From an uncultured Ruminococcus sp. (GTDB lineage: Bacteria; Bacillota; Clostridia; Oscillospirales; Ruminococcaceae): 64,000 nt of DNA. Shown one piece after another: positions 56,207 to 63,773 of this stretch. A program made the translations under genes and the position numbers. The notes beneath the pieces were generated by a model, which worked only from the letters and a program-made list of their open reading frames with translations, made no database searches and was not told the origin of the DNA. The DNA is taken from contig CAKSAK010000005.1 in the NCBI GenBank assembly GCA_934435205.1, positions 214,991-278,990 on the forward strand, in the 5' to 3' direction. The stretch's first letter is position 1. Every line of letters begins with the position of its first letter.

Positions 56207-56243
56207 ATGTAGTCGGCAATCCGTCAAAATACACCGACTACAT
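56207..56243 (+). terminator. Hairpin after the 53-aa gene
   Basis: ATGTAGTCGG / CCGACTACAT, a perfect 10-bp stem with AT-rich flanks. A second hairpin CTCGGAT / ATCCGAG follows at about 56257-56286. Confidence 0.55.
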
Positions 56244-56332
56244 ATTCACACACAAACTCGGATATCCTCCGCTTTGTAAATCCGAGTATAACACAAATTT
56301 TACTAAATGTCAAGTTGAAAGGATTGTTGAAA

Positions 56333-56533
56333 ATGACTATTGAACATATGAAAAATATCGCAAAAGAAAAAATGAACAAAGAAATAGCATTTCTTTTTGA
56401 TAAGTTGACTACAGGCTCTGAGGTTCGTGCTACTTTGTTTGCGTTTTTTCTTGTTGACCTTTTCTCTATTGATGAATATCAGTATTATCTTGAACTTATC
56501 CGCCAAGCTGAAAAAATTAAGGAAAGCGTATAA
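56333..56533 (+). CDS. Prophage hypothetical protein, 66 aa
   Basis: MTIEHMKNIAKEKMNKEIAF, then LFDKLTTGSEVRATLFAFFLVDLFSIDEYQYYLELIRQAEKIKESV: helical and partly hydrophobic but without a clear membrane span. AAAGGA lies nine bases before ATG 56333. No family recognised. Confidence 0.5.
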   Translation: MTIEHMKNIAKEKMNKEIAFLFDKLTTGSEVRATLFAFFLVDLFSIDEYQYYLELIRQAEKIKESV

Positions 56534-56555
56534 TACCATAGAAAGGTTGATTAAA

Positions 56556-56918
56556 ATGAATGAATTTGATACTGTTGATAATTATTATATTCTTGCTTTT
56601 GCGTATCGTGTTTATGATGCAAAATGGGTAAAGGAAGGTCTTATTTTAGAAAATAACCCTAATGATGTTACTGCAGAAGAAAGAGAAGAAATACTAAGTA
56701 GGATATGTTTTCAACTTATGTATGCAATGGATTCATATTATGAAAAAGGGTTGATTACTCTTACTGCTATATCCGAATATGATATTTATCAAGCCGCTTA
56801 TAGCTATACCCTTGATTTAATCAAAAAAAATCAATCGAATTTAATTTGGACGAAGTCTGCTCTTGAAAAATTCGCTTCTGAATTACATAAAAAAATTCTT
56901 GCGCATGAAAATCTTTAG
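56556..56918 (+). CDS. Prophage hypothetical protein, 120 aa
   Basis: A soluble helical protein rich in Tyr, Leu and Glu (MNEFDTVDNYYILAFAYRVY...AEEREEILSRICFQLMYAMD...DIYQAAYSYTLDLIKKNQSN). GAAAGG precedes ATG 56556 at good spacing. It is the last gene before attR. AT-rich, unlike the neighbouring chromosome. Role unknown. Confidence 0.55.
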   Translation: MNEFDTVDNYYILAFAYRVYDAKWVKEGLILENNPNDVTAEEREEILSRICFQLMYAMDSYYEKGLITLTAISEYDIYQAAYSYTLDLIKKNQSNLIWTKSALEKFASELHKKILAHENL

Positions 56919-56930
56919 TATTATTCAACA

Positions 56931-56960
56931 AAAAGGCTGTTGCAAGTGCAACAGCCTTTT
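56931..56960. terminator. Prophage-supplied terminator at the right end
   Basis: AAAAGGCTGTTGCA / TGCAACAGCCTTTT, a perfect 14-bp stem with T-runs in both directions. It ends the last phage gene rightward and the tRNA-Pro transcript leftward, replacing the host terminator stranded beyond attL. Confidence 0.85.
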
Positions 56961-56963
56961 GCT

Positions 56964-57010
56964 TTGGTCGGAGTGACCGGATTTGAACCGACGACCTCTA
57001 CCACCCCAAG
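56964..57010 (+). repeat. attR: 47-bp repeat within tRNA-Pro
   Basis: Identical to attL. Unlike attL it continues into the 5' half of the tRNA, so the right-hand tRNA remains functional. Confidence 0.92.
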
Positions 57011-57041
57011 GTAGCGCGCTACCAATCTGCGCCACACCCCG
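56965..57041 (-). tRNA. tRNA-Pro (anticodon GGG), integration target
   Basis: A complete cloverleaf: acceptor CGGGGTG, D-arm GCGC...GCGC, anticodon arm CTACC-TTGGGGT-GGTAG with anticodon GGG, T-arm CGGTTCAAATCCG and encoded CCA. The 3' portion is the phage core site. Confidence 0.94.
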
Positions 57042-57119
57042 ACAACGTATATATTATACCCGATTCGGATACAATAGTCAAGAGTTTTCAGCCAAAATAA
57101 AAAAATTGCAAAAAAGGTA

Positions 57120-57148
57120 TTGACATTCACATTCATTTGTGATATAAT
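57120..57148 (+). promoter_or_regulatory. Promoter of tRNA-fMet
   Basis: TTGACA, 17 bases, TATAAT. Confidence 0.85.
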
Positions 57149-57191
57149 AAATAAGCACTCAGGAGAGGGCAGTAAAAAATCAGTAAAATAT

Positions 57192-57268
<77 letters not shown>

Positions 57269-57301
57269 TATTGGTGATACTAAATGGATATTCACCTGAA
57301 A

Positions 57302-57326
57302 AAGCCCGTATTTACGGGCTTTTTTC
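57302..57326 (+). terminator. tRNA-fMet terminator
   Basis: AAGCCCGTA / TACGGGCTT with a TTTT tail. Confidence 0.85.
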
Positions 57327-57384
57327 ATGCTTTTCAGCCGAAAATTTTTAGTGTAAAACCATGGATGCTTTTTCATGATTTTCA

Positions 57385-57420
57385 CCGACCGAAGGGATTT
57401 GAACCCTCGACAAATGAATA
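57385..57420 (-). repeat. tRNA 3'-end-like remnant, probable attachment site of the second element
   Basis: On the minus strand CGAGGGTTCAAATCCCTTCG has the shape of a tRNA T-arm, followed by an acceptor-like GTCGGT. There is no matching 5' half and no CCA. The position directly before a block of mobile genes suggests an att site. The intact tRNA would lie outside the window. Confidence 0.45.
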
Positions 57421-57430
57421 TTGTCAAATA

Positions 57431-57477
57431 AAACGGCAAGCTTTGAGCAGATTTCGCTCCCGGCTTGCCGTTTTTTT
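57431..57477 (+). terminator. Strong hairpin terminator at the element border
   Basis: AAACGGCAAGC / GCTTGCCGTTT followed by TTTT, insulating the element from the tRNA region. Confidence 0.75.
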
Positions 57478-57501
57478 ATAAAAAAACATTCACAAAGTTT
57501 A

Positions 57502-57557
57502 GAAGGCTGTTTTGTCTATTGTCACGAATTTAAGTGACGATGATAGAACAGCCTTTT
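57502..57557 (+). promoter_or_regulatory. Two-tier leader hairpin before the DUF4314 gene
   Basis: Outer stem AAGGCTGTT / AACAGCCTT and inner stem GTCAC / GTGAC, followed by TTTTTTT, 25 bases before the RBS. This is a terminator or attenuator in the leader. Confidence 0.6.
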
Positions 57558-57587
57558 TTTCATTTGTAGAAAAAGGAGGAATATATA

Positions 57588-57854
57588 ATGTATTACGATC
57601 ACAAGAAAGTAGAATGGCTGAAAGAACGGTATCCCGAAGGGACTCGCATCTGCCTTGACAGAATGAATGATGATCCATTCCCTGTTGAGTCTGGTACTCT
57701 TGGCAGGGTCGATCACGTTGATGACATCGGCACTTTGCATTGCGTTTTTGATAACGGAAGAACGCTCGGAGTTATCCCTGGTGTGGACGATTTCCATATC
57801 GTAAGTGAAGATAGTGAGCAAACAGAAGATGAAGAAATGAATATGTCAATGTAA
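57588..57854 (+). CDS. DUF4314 family protein
   Basis: An 88-residue protein with the DUF4314 pattern: a start like YPEGTRICLDRMNDDPFPVE, then SGTLGRVDHVDDIGTLHCVF and the conserved DNGRTLGVIPGVDDF, an SH3-like small beta barrel. Common in conjugative elements and phages; function unknown. AAAGGAGGA precedes ATG 57588. It is flanked by an attenuator upstream and a terminator downstream, so it is a separate unit. Confidence 0.8.
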   Translation: MYYDHKKVEWLKERYPEGTRICLDRMNDDPFPVESGTLGRVDHVDDIGTLHCVFDNGRTLGVIPGVDDFHIVSEDSEQTEDEEMNMSM

Positions 57855-57890
57855 CGGCTAAGTTTTGAAAAAAGACTTAGCCGTTTTTTT
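57854..57890 (+). terminator. Terminator of the DUF4314 gene
   Basis: ACGGCTAAGT / ACTTAGCCGT with a TTTTTT tail. Confidence 0.85.
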
Positions 57891-57921
57891 GTTGGAAAAA
57901 TTGGAAAGGAGATGATTCGTA

Positions 57922-59190
57922 CTGATAAAATATTTCGATATCTTTGCAGGTATCGGCGGATTTCGCTCAGGGCTTGAAAAAGCAGGCGGATTCAAGTGCG
58001 TCGGTTGGTGCGAGATAGATAAGTATGCAAAGAAAGCCTATGAAACTTTGTATGATACAGAAGGTGAGGTGTTTTATGATGACGCAAGAAAAATCGACCC
58101 AAACGAACTGCCCGATCTCGACCTTATATGCGGAGGCTTCCCTTGCCAAAGCTTTTCGATCGCTGGAAAACGAAAAGGATTCAGCGATACCCGAGGAACT
58201 CTCTTCTTTGAGATTGCCAGAATTGCCGCCACTAAAAAACCTAAGTATCTGCTCCTTGAAAATGTTCCCGGACTGCTATCGCATGACCAAGGCAGGACGT
58301 TTGCGACCATCCTCGGTACGTTGGATGAATTGGGGTACGATGTCGTATGGGAAGTGCTTAACAGCGCAGATTTTGGTGTACCCCAATCCAGAAAAAGAGT
58401 GTATATTATCGGATTTCATAGAGAAAAGTGTTCCGGAAAAGTATTGTCTTTCACAGACGCAAATCCAAAAACTCTTGTCAAAAGAATTTCAGGCAGAGAG
58501 GGCAACAGAGTATATTCAGCCGACGGACTGAGCATAACCCTTACAAGTCAGGCTGGCGGATTTGGCGGAAAAACAGGCCTTTATGAGATAATCGGCCTGC
58601 CGATAAAATCAAAAACTAAGTCAGGCTATCAGATAGCTCTGCCCGGCGACAGTATTGACCTTGCATATCCAAATATGAATTCAAGGCGTGGGAGAGTTGG
58701 CAAGGAGATAGCTCATACCCTTACAACAAGCTGTAATCAGGGATATTACGCATTGGGGATAGATATGAATCCAGAGCCGAAGATCACAGAGCTTGCAAGA
58801 TGCATCACCGCAAGACAGGACAGCGGTATCGGTCATCACAAAGGCGAAAAATCCGGAGTAGTCCTCATAACAGACCCGATAGCTGTGCTTGACCCTGCAA
58901 AAGCAGAAACAAGACAGCAAGGCCGAAGATTTAAACTTCCCAACGAGCCGATGTTTACGTTGACCGTTACCGACAGACACGGCGTTGTGTACTGCGGGTA
59001 TATCAGAAAACTTATGCCGCTAGAATGTTGGCGGCTACAGGGCTTTACCGATGAGCAGTTCAACAAGGTCAAAGCCACAGGAATGTCCGACGCTCAGCTT
59101 TACAAGCAGGCAGGAAATGCCGTGACCACAAATGTTGTGGAGGCGGTTGCAAGAATAATTTTAGAAACGGAAAAAGGAGAAAACGCATGA
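57922..59190 (+). CDS. DNA (cytosine-5) methyltransferase, probable CTG start
   Basis: About 422 residues with the C5-MTase motifs: I, KYFDIFAGIGGFRSGLEKAG; IV, GGFPCQSFSIAGKRKGF with the catalytic Cys; VI, LLENVPGLL; VIII, PQSRKRVYIIGF; and X, QAGNAVTTNVVEAVARI. Motif I begins only four residues after codon 57922 (CTG), and the frame is closed by TGA at 57913. The upstream ATG (57912) with AAAGGAG is out of frame and stops after 21 codons. So translation must start at CTG, ten bases from the Shine-Dalgarno, or a frameshift is present. It may protect the element against restriction. Confidence 0.85.
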   Translation: MIKYFDIFAGIGGFRSGLEKAGGFKCVGWCEIDKYAKKAYETLYDTEGEVFYDDARKIDPNELPDLDLICGGFPCQSFSIAGKRKGFSDTRGTLFFEIARIAATKKPKYLLLENVPGLLSHDQGRTFATILGTLDELGYDVVWEVLNSADFGVPQSRKRVYIIGFHREKCSGKVLSFTDANPKTLVKRISGREGNRVYSADGLSITLTSQAGGFGGKTGLYEIIGLPIKSKTKSGYQIALPGDSIDLAYPNMNSRRGRVGKEIAHTLTTSCNQGYYALGIDMNPEPKITELARCITARQDSGIGHHKGEKSGVVLITDPIAVLDPAKAETRQQGRRFKLPNEPMFTLTVTDRHGVVYCGYIRKLMPLECWRLQGFTDEQFNKVKATGMSDAQLYKQAGNAVTTNVVEAVARIILETEKGENA

Positions 59191-59963
59191 GCAATGTGAT
59201 AAAGATTTTTGAGAATGATGAATTTGGTTCTTTAAGAACGTTAACAGATGAACACGGAAGGATCATGTTCTGCGGAAAGGACGTAGCTTCTGCATTGGGC
59301 TACAGCAATACAAAAGACGCAATAAGACGGCATTGTAGGTGGGGCGTGAAACACGACCTACCTCATCCGCAGTCTCCGACTAAAAAAATCAAAATGATTT
59401 TTATTCCTGAAAGTGATGTTTACAGACTTGTTGCACATAGCAAGCTGCCTGGAGCTGAAAAATTTGAGTCATGGATTTTTGATGAAATCCTGCCTCAGAT
59501 CAATCACACCGGAGGTTACGTTTCAAATGAGGATATGTTCATAGAAAACTACCTCCCCTTTCTGGAAGAACCGTATCGTAATCTTTTCTGCCTGCAGATG
59601 ACGGCTATCAAAAAGCTGAACGAGCGTATCAGGCACAATCAGCCTTTGGTGGACTTTGCAAATCAGGTAGCAGGAACAGAAAATCTCATCGACATGAACG
59701 CAATGGCAAAACTTGCGGCTGATGAGCATTTTAAAATCGGCAGGACAAGGCTGTTCCGCTGGCTAAAATACATGGGAGTGCTTATGGCGAATAATCTCCC
59801 CTATCAGCAGTTTATCGACCGTGGATATTTCGCAGTTAAGGAGTCGGTGTTCGAGGTGGACGGCATGAAAAAGACTTATCAGCAGACGCTTGTGACGGGC
59901 AAGGGTCAGGTGTTCATAATCGGACTGCTGAAAAAGTATTACGGAAAGGAGATTTTGCAGTAA
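59187..59963 (+). CDS. BRO-N/KilAC phage antirepressor-like protein
   Basis: A 258-residue protein. An N-terminal BRO domain (IMFCGKDVASALGYSNTKDAIRRHCRWG...SKLPGAEKFESWIFDEILPQI, about 1-115) is followed by a C-terminal KilAC/ANT domain (MNAMAKLAADEHFKIGRTRLFRWLKYMGVL...YQQTLVTGKGQVFI). Such proteins antagonise phage repressors or regulate by DNA binding. It overlaps the methyltransferase by ATGA, so the two are coupled. Confidence 0.88.
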   Translation: MSNVIKIFENDEFGSLRTLTDEHGRIMFCGKDVASALGYSNTKDAIRRHCRWGVKHDLPHPQSPTKKIKMIFIPESDVYRLVAHSKLPGAEKFESWIFDEILPQINHTGGYVSNEDMFIENYLPFLEEPYRNLFCLQMTAIKKLNERIRHNQPLVDFANQVAGTENLIDMNAMAKLAADEHFKIGRTRLFRWLKYMGVLMANNLPYQQFIDRGYFAVKESVFEVDGMKKTYQQTLVTGKGQVFIIGLLKKYYGKEILQ

Positions 59964-60331
59964 TGGATATTCAAGGTGTTACTTTGGACGAGCTCAGAAA
60001 AATGAAGGACATCGAAGGTCTTGTCCTGCAGGGCTGCGGCGGTAAATTGCATGACTGGGTGAACGGCATAAACGATATGCTGACGAAAAGCGGAATATTG
60101 CAGAACGGCAGTAAGTTTGAAAAAACATATGTCTTTGTAAACGGAGACCTCACCTGCCTGCTGTTTCCCTTTAAAGATGTTCAGCTTGATGTAGGTAAGC
60201 TTGCAATATGGCGTCTTCAGACAAGAAATGATTTTGGAAGCACGTGGCTGTCGGATTATGCGGAGAACTCTTTGGGAGGATATATTCAGGATAAGTCGGA
60301 AACCGAAGATTTTGGAATGGAGATGATGTAA
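59963..60331 (+). CDS. Hypothetical protein of the conjugative-type element, 122 aa
   Basis: A soluble protein (LDELRKMKDIEGLVLQGCGG, then LHDWVNGINDMLTKSGIL and YVFVNGDLTCLLFPFKDVQLDVGKLAIWRLQTRNDFGSTWLSDY). No named family recognised. It starts on the last base of the antirepressor stop codon and is tightly coupled to the genes on both sides. Confidence 0.7.
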   Translation: MDIQGVTLDELRKMKDIEGLVLQGCGGKLHDWVNGINDMLTKSGILQNGSKFEKTYVFVNGDLTCLLFPFKDVQLDVGKLAIWRLQTRNDFGSTWLSDYAENSLGGYIQDKSETEDFGMEMM

Positions 60332-60472
60332 ATGACGTATTTATTCATAGGAATAATAATCGGAGGAATTATCGGATTTACGGTCGGAGGTCTTACTGTA
60401 GCTTTCAAAGCAGCCGAAAAGGAGCTTGCCCGTCTGGATAAGGAGGTAAAAGATGCACACAAACAGAGTTAA
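60332..60472 (+). CDS. Small membrane protein of the element, 46 aa
   Basis: MTYLFIGIIIGGIIGFTVGG, then LTVAFKAAEKELARLDKEVK and a short tail: one Gly-rich membrane helix followed by a charged helix. It starts on the base after the preceding stop codon; GGAATGGAGATG gives an RBS. The next gene overlaps its end by 20 bases. Confidence 0.6.
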   Translation: MTYLFIGIIIGGIIGFTVGGLTVAFKAAEKELARLDKEVKDAHKQS

Positions 60473-60650
60473 AGCAAAGGTCGACTTCAAGTTCTGCATG
60501 GGAAGTATCCCTGCAATGCTGAGAGCAACAAAGCCTGTGCTTTCGGAAAAGCAATACAAGGAGCTGTGTAATGAGGTAAACAAAGCCGACGGCTACCTTG
60601 AACAGAAACGCATTATATTCAGCTATGTAAACCCTATGATCAAAGGGTGA
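60453..60650 (+). CDS. Hypothetical protein, 65 aa
   Basis: A basic, helical soluble protein (MHTNRVKAKVDFKFCMGSIP, then AMLRATKPVLSEKQYKELCNEVNKADGYLEQKRIIF). GGAGG lies seven bases before ATG 60453, inside the 46-aa gene. No family recognised. Confidence 0.65.
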   Translation: MHTNRVKAKVDFKFCMGSIPAMLRATKPVLSEKQYKELCNEVNKADGYLEQKRIIFSYVNPMIKG

Positions 60651-60683
60651 GGTAAGCACAATTAAATAACAACTAAGGTCGTT

Positions 60684-60762
60684 TTGCCAACAGCAGATAA
60701 ATAAATCTGGTGCTTGCAAAGCGACTTTTTCATTTGCATACTTCTTTTCTGCTGTTTGGCAA
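60684..60762 (+). promoter_or_regulatory. Inverted repeat leader before the Dam gene
   Basis: TTGCCAACAGCAG (60684-60696) pairs with CTGCTGTTTGGCAA (60749-60762), one bulge, enclosing about 50 bases just before the RBS. It probably folds the 5' leader of the methylase mRNA. Confidence 0.5.
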
Positions 60763-60775
60763 GGAAAGGAGCTTA

Positions 60776-61594
60776 ATGAACAGTTTTATGTCATGGGTAG
60801 GTGGAAAGAAGAATCTTCGTGATGAAGTGCTTGCAAGGTTTCCAACCTACTATGAAAGGTATATCGAGGTGTTCGGCGGTGCAGGCTGGGTGCTGTTTCA
60901 CAAGCCGCCCGGTGCAGATTTTGAGGTGTACAATGACTTTAATTCAAATCTTGCAAACCTCTACCGCTGCGTTCGTGATAAGCCTGCAAAGCTGAAATAC
61001 AAGCTTAGGTATGTGCTTGATTCAAGAGAAGATTTTGAGTATTTAGCCCTACTTCACAAGCGTGGTATTCTGCCTCGACTTTATGATGTTGACAGAGCCG
61101 CAAAATTTTATCAGCTTATACGTTATAGCTATGCAAGCAGTCTTGACAGCTTTGGAAGTCAGCCGCATTCGATGTGGTCGGACTTCCCTATGATCGACCT
61201 TGCCGCAAGGCGGTTGCAGAAGGTAGTAGTTGAGAATAAAGATTTTGAAAAGCTTATCAGGCAGTATGACAGACCCGTCAGCTTTTTCTACTGCGATCCG
61301 CCCTACTTTGCTACAGAAAGCTACTACAAGGACGTGGGATTTACGGCAAAAGATCATATCAGACTGCGTGACGCTCTTCTTGACATCAAAGGCAGATTTT
61401 TGGTTTCATACAATGACTGTCCGGAGATAAGGGAGATATGGGACAAGCCTAATATCCACATCGAGGAGATAAGCAGACTTAACAACTTAGCACAGCGTTA
61501 TGACGCAGGCTGTCAGTACGGCGAACTGCTTATCTCAAATTATGACACAAGCGAACGTGCGAAAGCTATTAGGCAGCTTTCGCTTTTTGATTAG
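60776..61594 (+). CDS. dam: DNA adenine methylase (Dam/D12 class)
   Basis: A 272-residue alpha-class N6-adenine methyltransferase: MNSFMSWVGGKKNLRDEVLARFP at the start, SAM motif YIEVFGGAGWVLFHKP, VYNDFNSNLANLYRCV and catalytic motif IV VSFFYCDPPYFATESYY. Methylation by such enzymes often shields mobile DNA from host restriction. ATG 60776 has AAAGGAG; 22 further in-frame codons upstream fall inside the leader hairpin. Confidence 0.92.
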   Translation: MNSFMSWVGGKKNLRDEVLARFPTYYERYIEVFGGAGWVLFHKPPGADFEVYNDFNSNLANLYRCVRDKPAKLKYKLRYVLDSREDFEYLALLHKRGILPRLYDVDRAAKFYQLIRYSYASSLDSFGSQPHSMWSDFPMIDLAARRLQKVVVENKDFEKLIRQYDRPVSFFYCDPPYFATESYYKDVGFTAKDHIRLRDALLDIKGRFLVSYNDCPEIREIWDKPNIHIEEISRLNNLAQRYDAGCQYGELLISNYDTSERAKAIRQLSLFD

Positions 61595-61603
61595 GAGGTT
61601 TTT

Positions 61604-61870
61604 ATGAAGAAGATAATATTGGCACAGGTTTTAACGGTGAAAGGCAAAACAGAATTTTCTGGGCTTTATGACAAACACGGAAATGCTGTAACGGTGGAGG
61701 TCGAACGTGACAGCAGCGGTGTTTCACTTATCGTATGGCAGAACGAGCAGAAAAAGCAGAATTTTGACTGTGGAATATCCGAAGAGGAGATACAGCGTAC
61801 CTGTGCAATGTTTGATGACTGCGGCGATTGTCCGCTGAAAGAGTATTGTGAAAGTGAGGCAAAAGAATGA
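61604..61870 (+). CDS. Hypothetical protein, 88 aa, with C-terminal cysteines
   Basis: A beta-rich start (MKKIILAQVLTVKGKTEFSG) and a C-terminal cluster CAMFDDCGDCPLKEYCESEAKE that may bind zinc or iron. AGGAGG precedes ATG 61604. It overlaps the next gene by ATGA. No family recognised. Confidence 0.65.
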   Translation: MKKIILAQVLTVKGKTEFSGLYDKHGNAVTVEVERDSSGVSLIVWQNEQKKQNFDCGISEEEIQRTCAMFDDCGDCPLKEYCESEAKE

Positions 61871-62289
61871 GGATACTTGTGTTTGAACCTCTGAAAGAAC
61901 CATATGTAAAGGATATTGAAGATGATATCCATGCCATGCAGGAAGTTGTGGGCGGCAGCATCGAGCCAATATATTTTGAGCAGACAAATGACGCACTTTG
62001 CTGGTGCAATGATGAGTTTCTGCTGAACGGTTCAAAGCCTAACAGGATAGTTGGAAATACTCTTGTTCACGGCACTTTCTATATTTCGGGCAATTATCGT
62101 AACAAATACGGCGAGTGGGACAGCTGTTCACTTACCGATGAACAGATAGAAAAGTACAAGCAGCAGTTTGATCATATCATAGTAGATCTGCCCGAGATCG
62201 GGCTGGTTGCTGTGAGAGAAACAAAGCCGGAAGTGATCCAACCGCTTGAAGAATATGAAGAAGAACCGGAAATCGAACAGACAATGTAA
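61867..62289 (+). CDS. DUF3846 family protein
   Basis: A 140-residue protein. MRILVFEPLKEPYVKDIEDDIHAMQEVVGGSIEPIYFEQ is the typical DUF3846 start, followed by ALCWCNDEFLLNGSKPNRIVGNTLVHGTFYISGN. The C-terminal 30 residues are Glu-rich. The family is frequent next to SpoVG in conjugative elements; its role is unknown. Confidence 0.8.
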   Translation: MRILVFEPLKEPYVKDIEDDIHAMQEVVGGSIEPIYFEQTNDALCWCNDEFLLNGSKPNRIVGNTLVHGTFYISGNYRNKYGEWDSCSLTDEQIEKYKQQFDHIIVDLPEIGLVAVRETKPEVIQPLEEYEEEPEIEQTM

Positions 62290-62303
62290 AGGAGAATGAA
62301 ACT

Positions 62304-62666
62304 ATGAGAATACACGCATCTATCAACAGAATGGTAAACAAAGAGGATTCAGCAATCAAGGCATATGCCAGCGTAACAATGGACGGTATGTTCGCCGTTC
62401 ACGGACTGAGGGTCATCGAGACCGAAAAGGGCAGATTTGTCAATATGCCCTCCACCTCATACACCGATAAGGACGGCAACAAGCAGTACAGCGACACCTT
62501 CCACGCCATAACCAAGTCGGCGAGAACTGCCGTAAATCAGGCTGTGCTCAATGCTTATGATCTCAAGCTGCAGCAGGTTCAGCAGACGGATATCGAGGTG
62601 GAGAACACTCCCGATGAGGAAATGTCGGAGCCTGAAGATGAACCTGAACCGGAGCTAAGTATGTAG
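62304..62666 (+). CDS. spoVG: SpoVG family protein
   Basis: A 120-residue protein: residues 1-80 are the SpoVG domain (MRIHASINRMVNKEDSAIKA...VTMDGMFAVHGLRVIETEKGRFVNMPSTSY...YSDTFHAITKSAR), and the rest is an acidic tail (PDEEMSEPEDEPEPEL). SpoVG binds nucleic acids and modulates gene expression; element-borne versions lie in the early region of ICEs. AAAGGAG precedes the start. Confidence 0.92.
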   Translation: MRIHASINRMVNKEDSAIKAYASVTMDGMFAVHGLRVIETEKGRFVNMPSTSYTDKDGNKQYSDTFHAITKSARTAVNQAVLNAYDLKLQQVQQTDIEVENTPDEEMSEPEDEPEPELSM

Positions 62667-62774
62667 TTTGCTAAAGCATTTGCTGTGTATCTTGTAACAA
62701 AGGTAGAACTTTTGCAAAAAGTATAGATTTGTGGGCGGATATATGATATATTGCTTGACAAGGAGCGTGATGAT

Positions 62775-63704
62775 ATGAAAAGAGCGATATTAATTTTGAT
62801 ACTCTGTGCGGTGTTTTTATCAGCCTGCGGAAATGCAGCGGAAACTGCCGAAAGATCAGTAAGCGTCGACACTTCGGCAGTGAGCCAAACTACGACTGCG
62901 GTCACAGTTTCCGCAGTAACATCTGCAAAGGAAGAAAAGGATACAAGTGAAACCACAACGACTATAAAAATGAGTTCACAGACGGTATCATCTTCCTCAA
63001 AGCCGACAGATACTGAGGTAACTGCGGCTAAGAAATCAAGCACTTCAAATACAGGCGGCAATTCGGTTCAGGGGCAGAATAACGCTGTACAGGGTAATAA
63101 CCAAGCTGTGCAGAATAATACTCCATACAACAATTCTCAGGACAATAACTTAGCGGAGCAGAACGCTCAGCCGTCCAATGAGAAACCTCAGAATAACGAG
63201 CCGTCTGCCACCCGATCAACAACGGCAAAGCAGTCAGCATCGGCAGTGCCTGCGGTAACAAATCCGCCTGTCACAACGACAAAGTCTCAGACTACAACAG
63301 CGCTGCAGACTCAACCACCCTTGCCGGTGCCTACTGAGGAAGAACGATATATGGATATCGGCAGAAGCTTATCTCATAACGGCTCTGATTACAGCAAGGC
63401 AGAGGCGGTATACAACTGGATGACTGAAAACGGTTCGGGCACTTGTGTGAATTATTCGTGGCAGACCTACTATTTGTGCAAAGGTACAGGTTTGGAATGC
63501 TATCTTGCATGGACGCCGTCAAAACTGTATGGTCATGTAGCAAATGTTGTTAAGGTAAACGGAACATGGTTTGTTCTTGATACGCAGGGACAAGGATTTC
63601 TGCTGAATAACGACTGCGGATTCAGCGAAATAATAGATATTGATGAATCATATGTATCAGGGGCGGATTTGATAAGCAGCCAAAGATATGATGAAATATA
63701 TTAA
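62775..63704 (+). CDS. Lipoprotein with transglutaminase-like domain
   Basis: A 309-residue protein. The signal peptide ends in lipobox LSAC (residues 14-17). A low-complexity Ser/Thr/Asn/Gln-rich spacer of about 175 residues follows. The C-terminal domain (about 195-309) has the transglutaminase-like pattern: Cys in GTCVNYSWQTYYLCK, His in GHVANVVKVNGTWF and Asp in VLDTQGQG. It could act on peptidoglycan peptides or surface proteins. ATG 62775 follows GGAG; terminator downstream. Confidence 0.75.
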   Translation: MKRAILILILCAVFLSACGNAAETAERSVSVDTSAVSQTTTAVTVSAVTSAKEEKDTSETTTTIKMSSQTVSSSSKPTDTEVTAAKKSSTSNTGGNSVQGQNNAVQGNNQAVQNNTPYNNSQDNNLAEQNAQPSNEKPQNNEPSATRSTTAKQSASAVPAVTNPPVTTTKSQTTTALQTQPPLPVPTEEERYMDIGRSLSHNGSDYSKAEAVYNWMTENGSGTCVNYSWQTYYLCKGTGLECYLAWTPSKLYGHVANVVKVNGTWFVLDTQGQGFLLNNDCGFSEIIDIDESYVSGADLISSQRYDEIY

Positions 63705-63716
63705 AATGTGCAAACG

Positions 63717-63744
63717 AAAGAGCCGAAATCCGGCTCTTTTTCTT
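63717..63744 (+). terminator. Terminator of the lipoprotein gene
   Basis: AAAGAGCCG / CGGCTCTTT with a TTCTTT tail. Confidence 0.8.
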
Positions 63745-63773
63745 TGCAAAAATGAAAAGGAGAAATGCATTTT

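Larger units (their letters stand above)
46754..57010 (+). mobile_element. Inovirus-like (filamentous phage) prophage integrated in tRNA-Pro(GGG)
   Basis: A 10.2-kb element bounded by 47-bp direct repeats (attL 46754-46800, attR 56964-57010) that match the 3' part of tRNA-Pro; the intact tRNA is on the right. Gene order: two small membrane proteins and a CI-like repressor leftward; then, rightward, an ssDNA-binding candidate, major coat, terminator, large anchored pIII-like protein, tiny membrane proteins, a PAPS-reductase-like protein, Zot/pI ATPase, HUH initiator, integrase and small accessory genes. The size and the coat-adhesin-Zot-Rep set define a filamentous phage. No capsid, portal, terminase, tail or lysis gene is present. 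Confidence 0.88.

Noticed and set aside
58025..58531. 168-codon frame overlapping the C5-methyltransferase
   Set aside because: Wrong frame of the methyltransferase gene; it lacks any motif, while the main frame carries motifs I-X.
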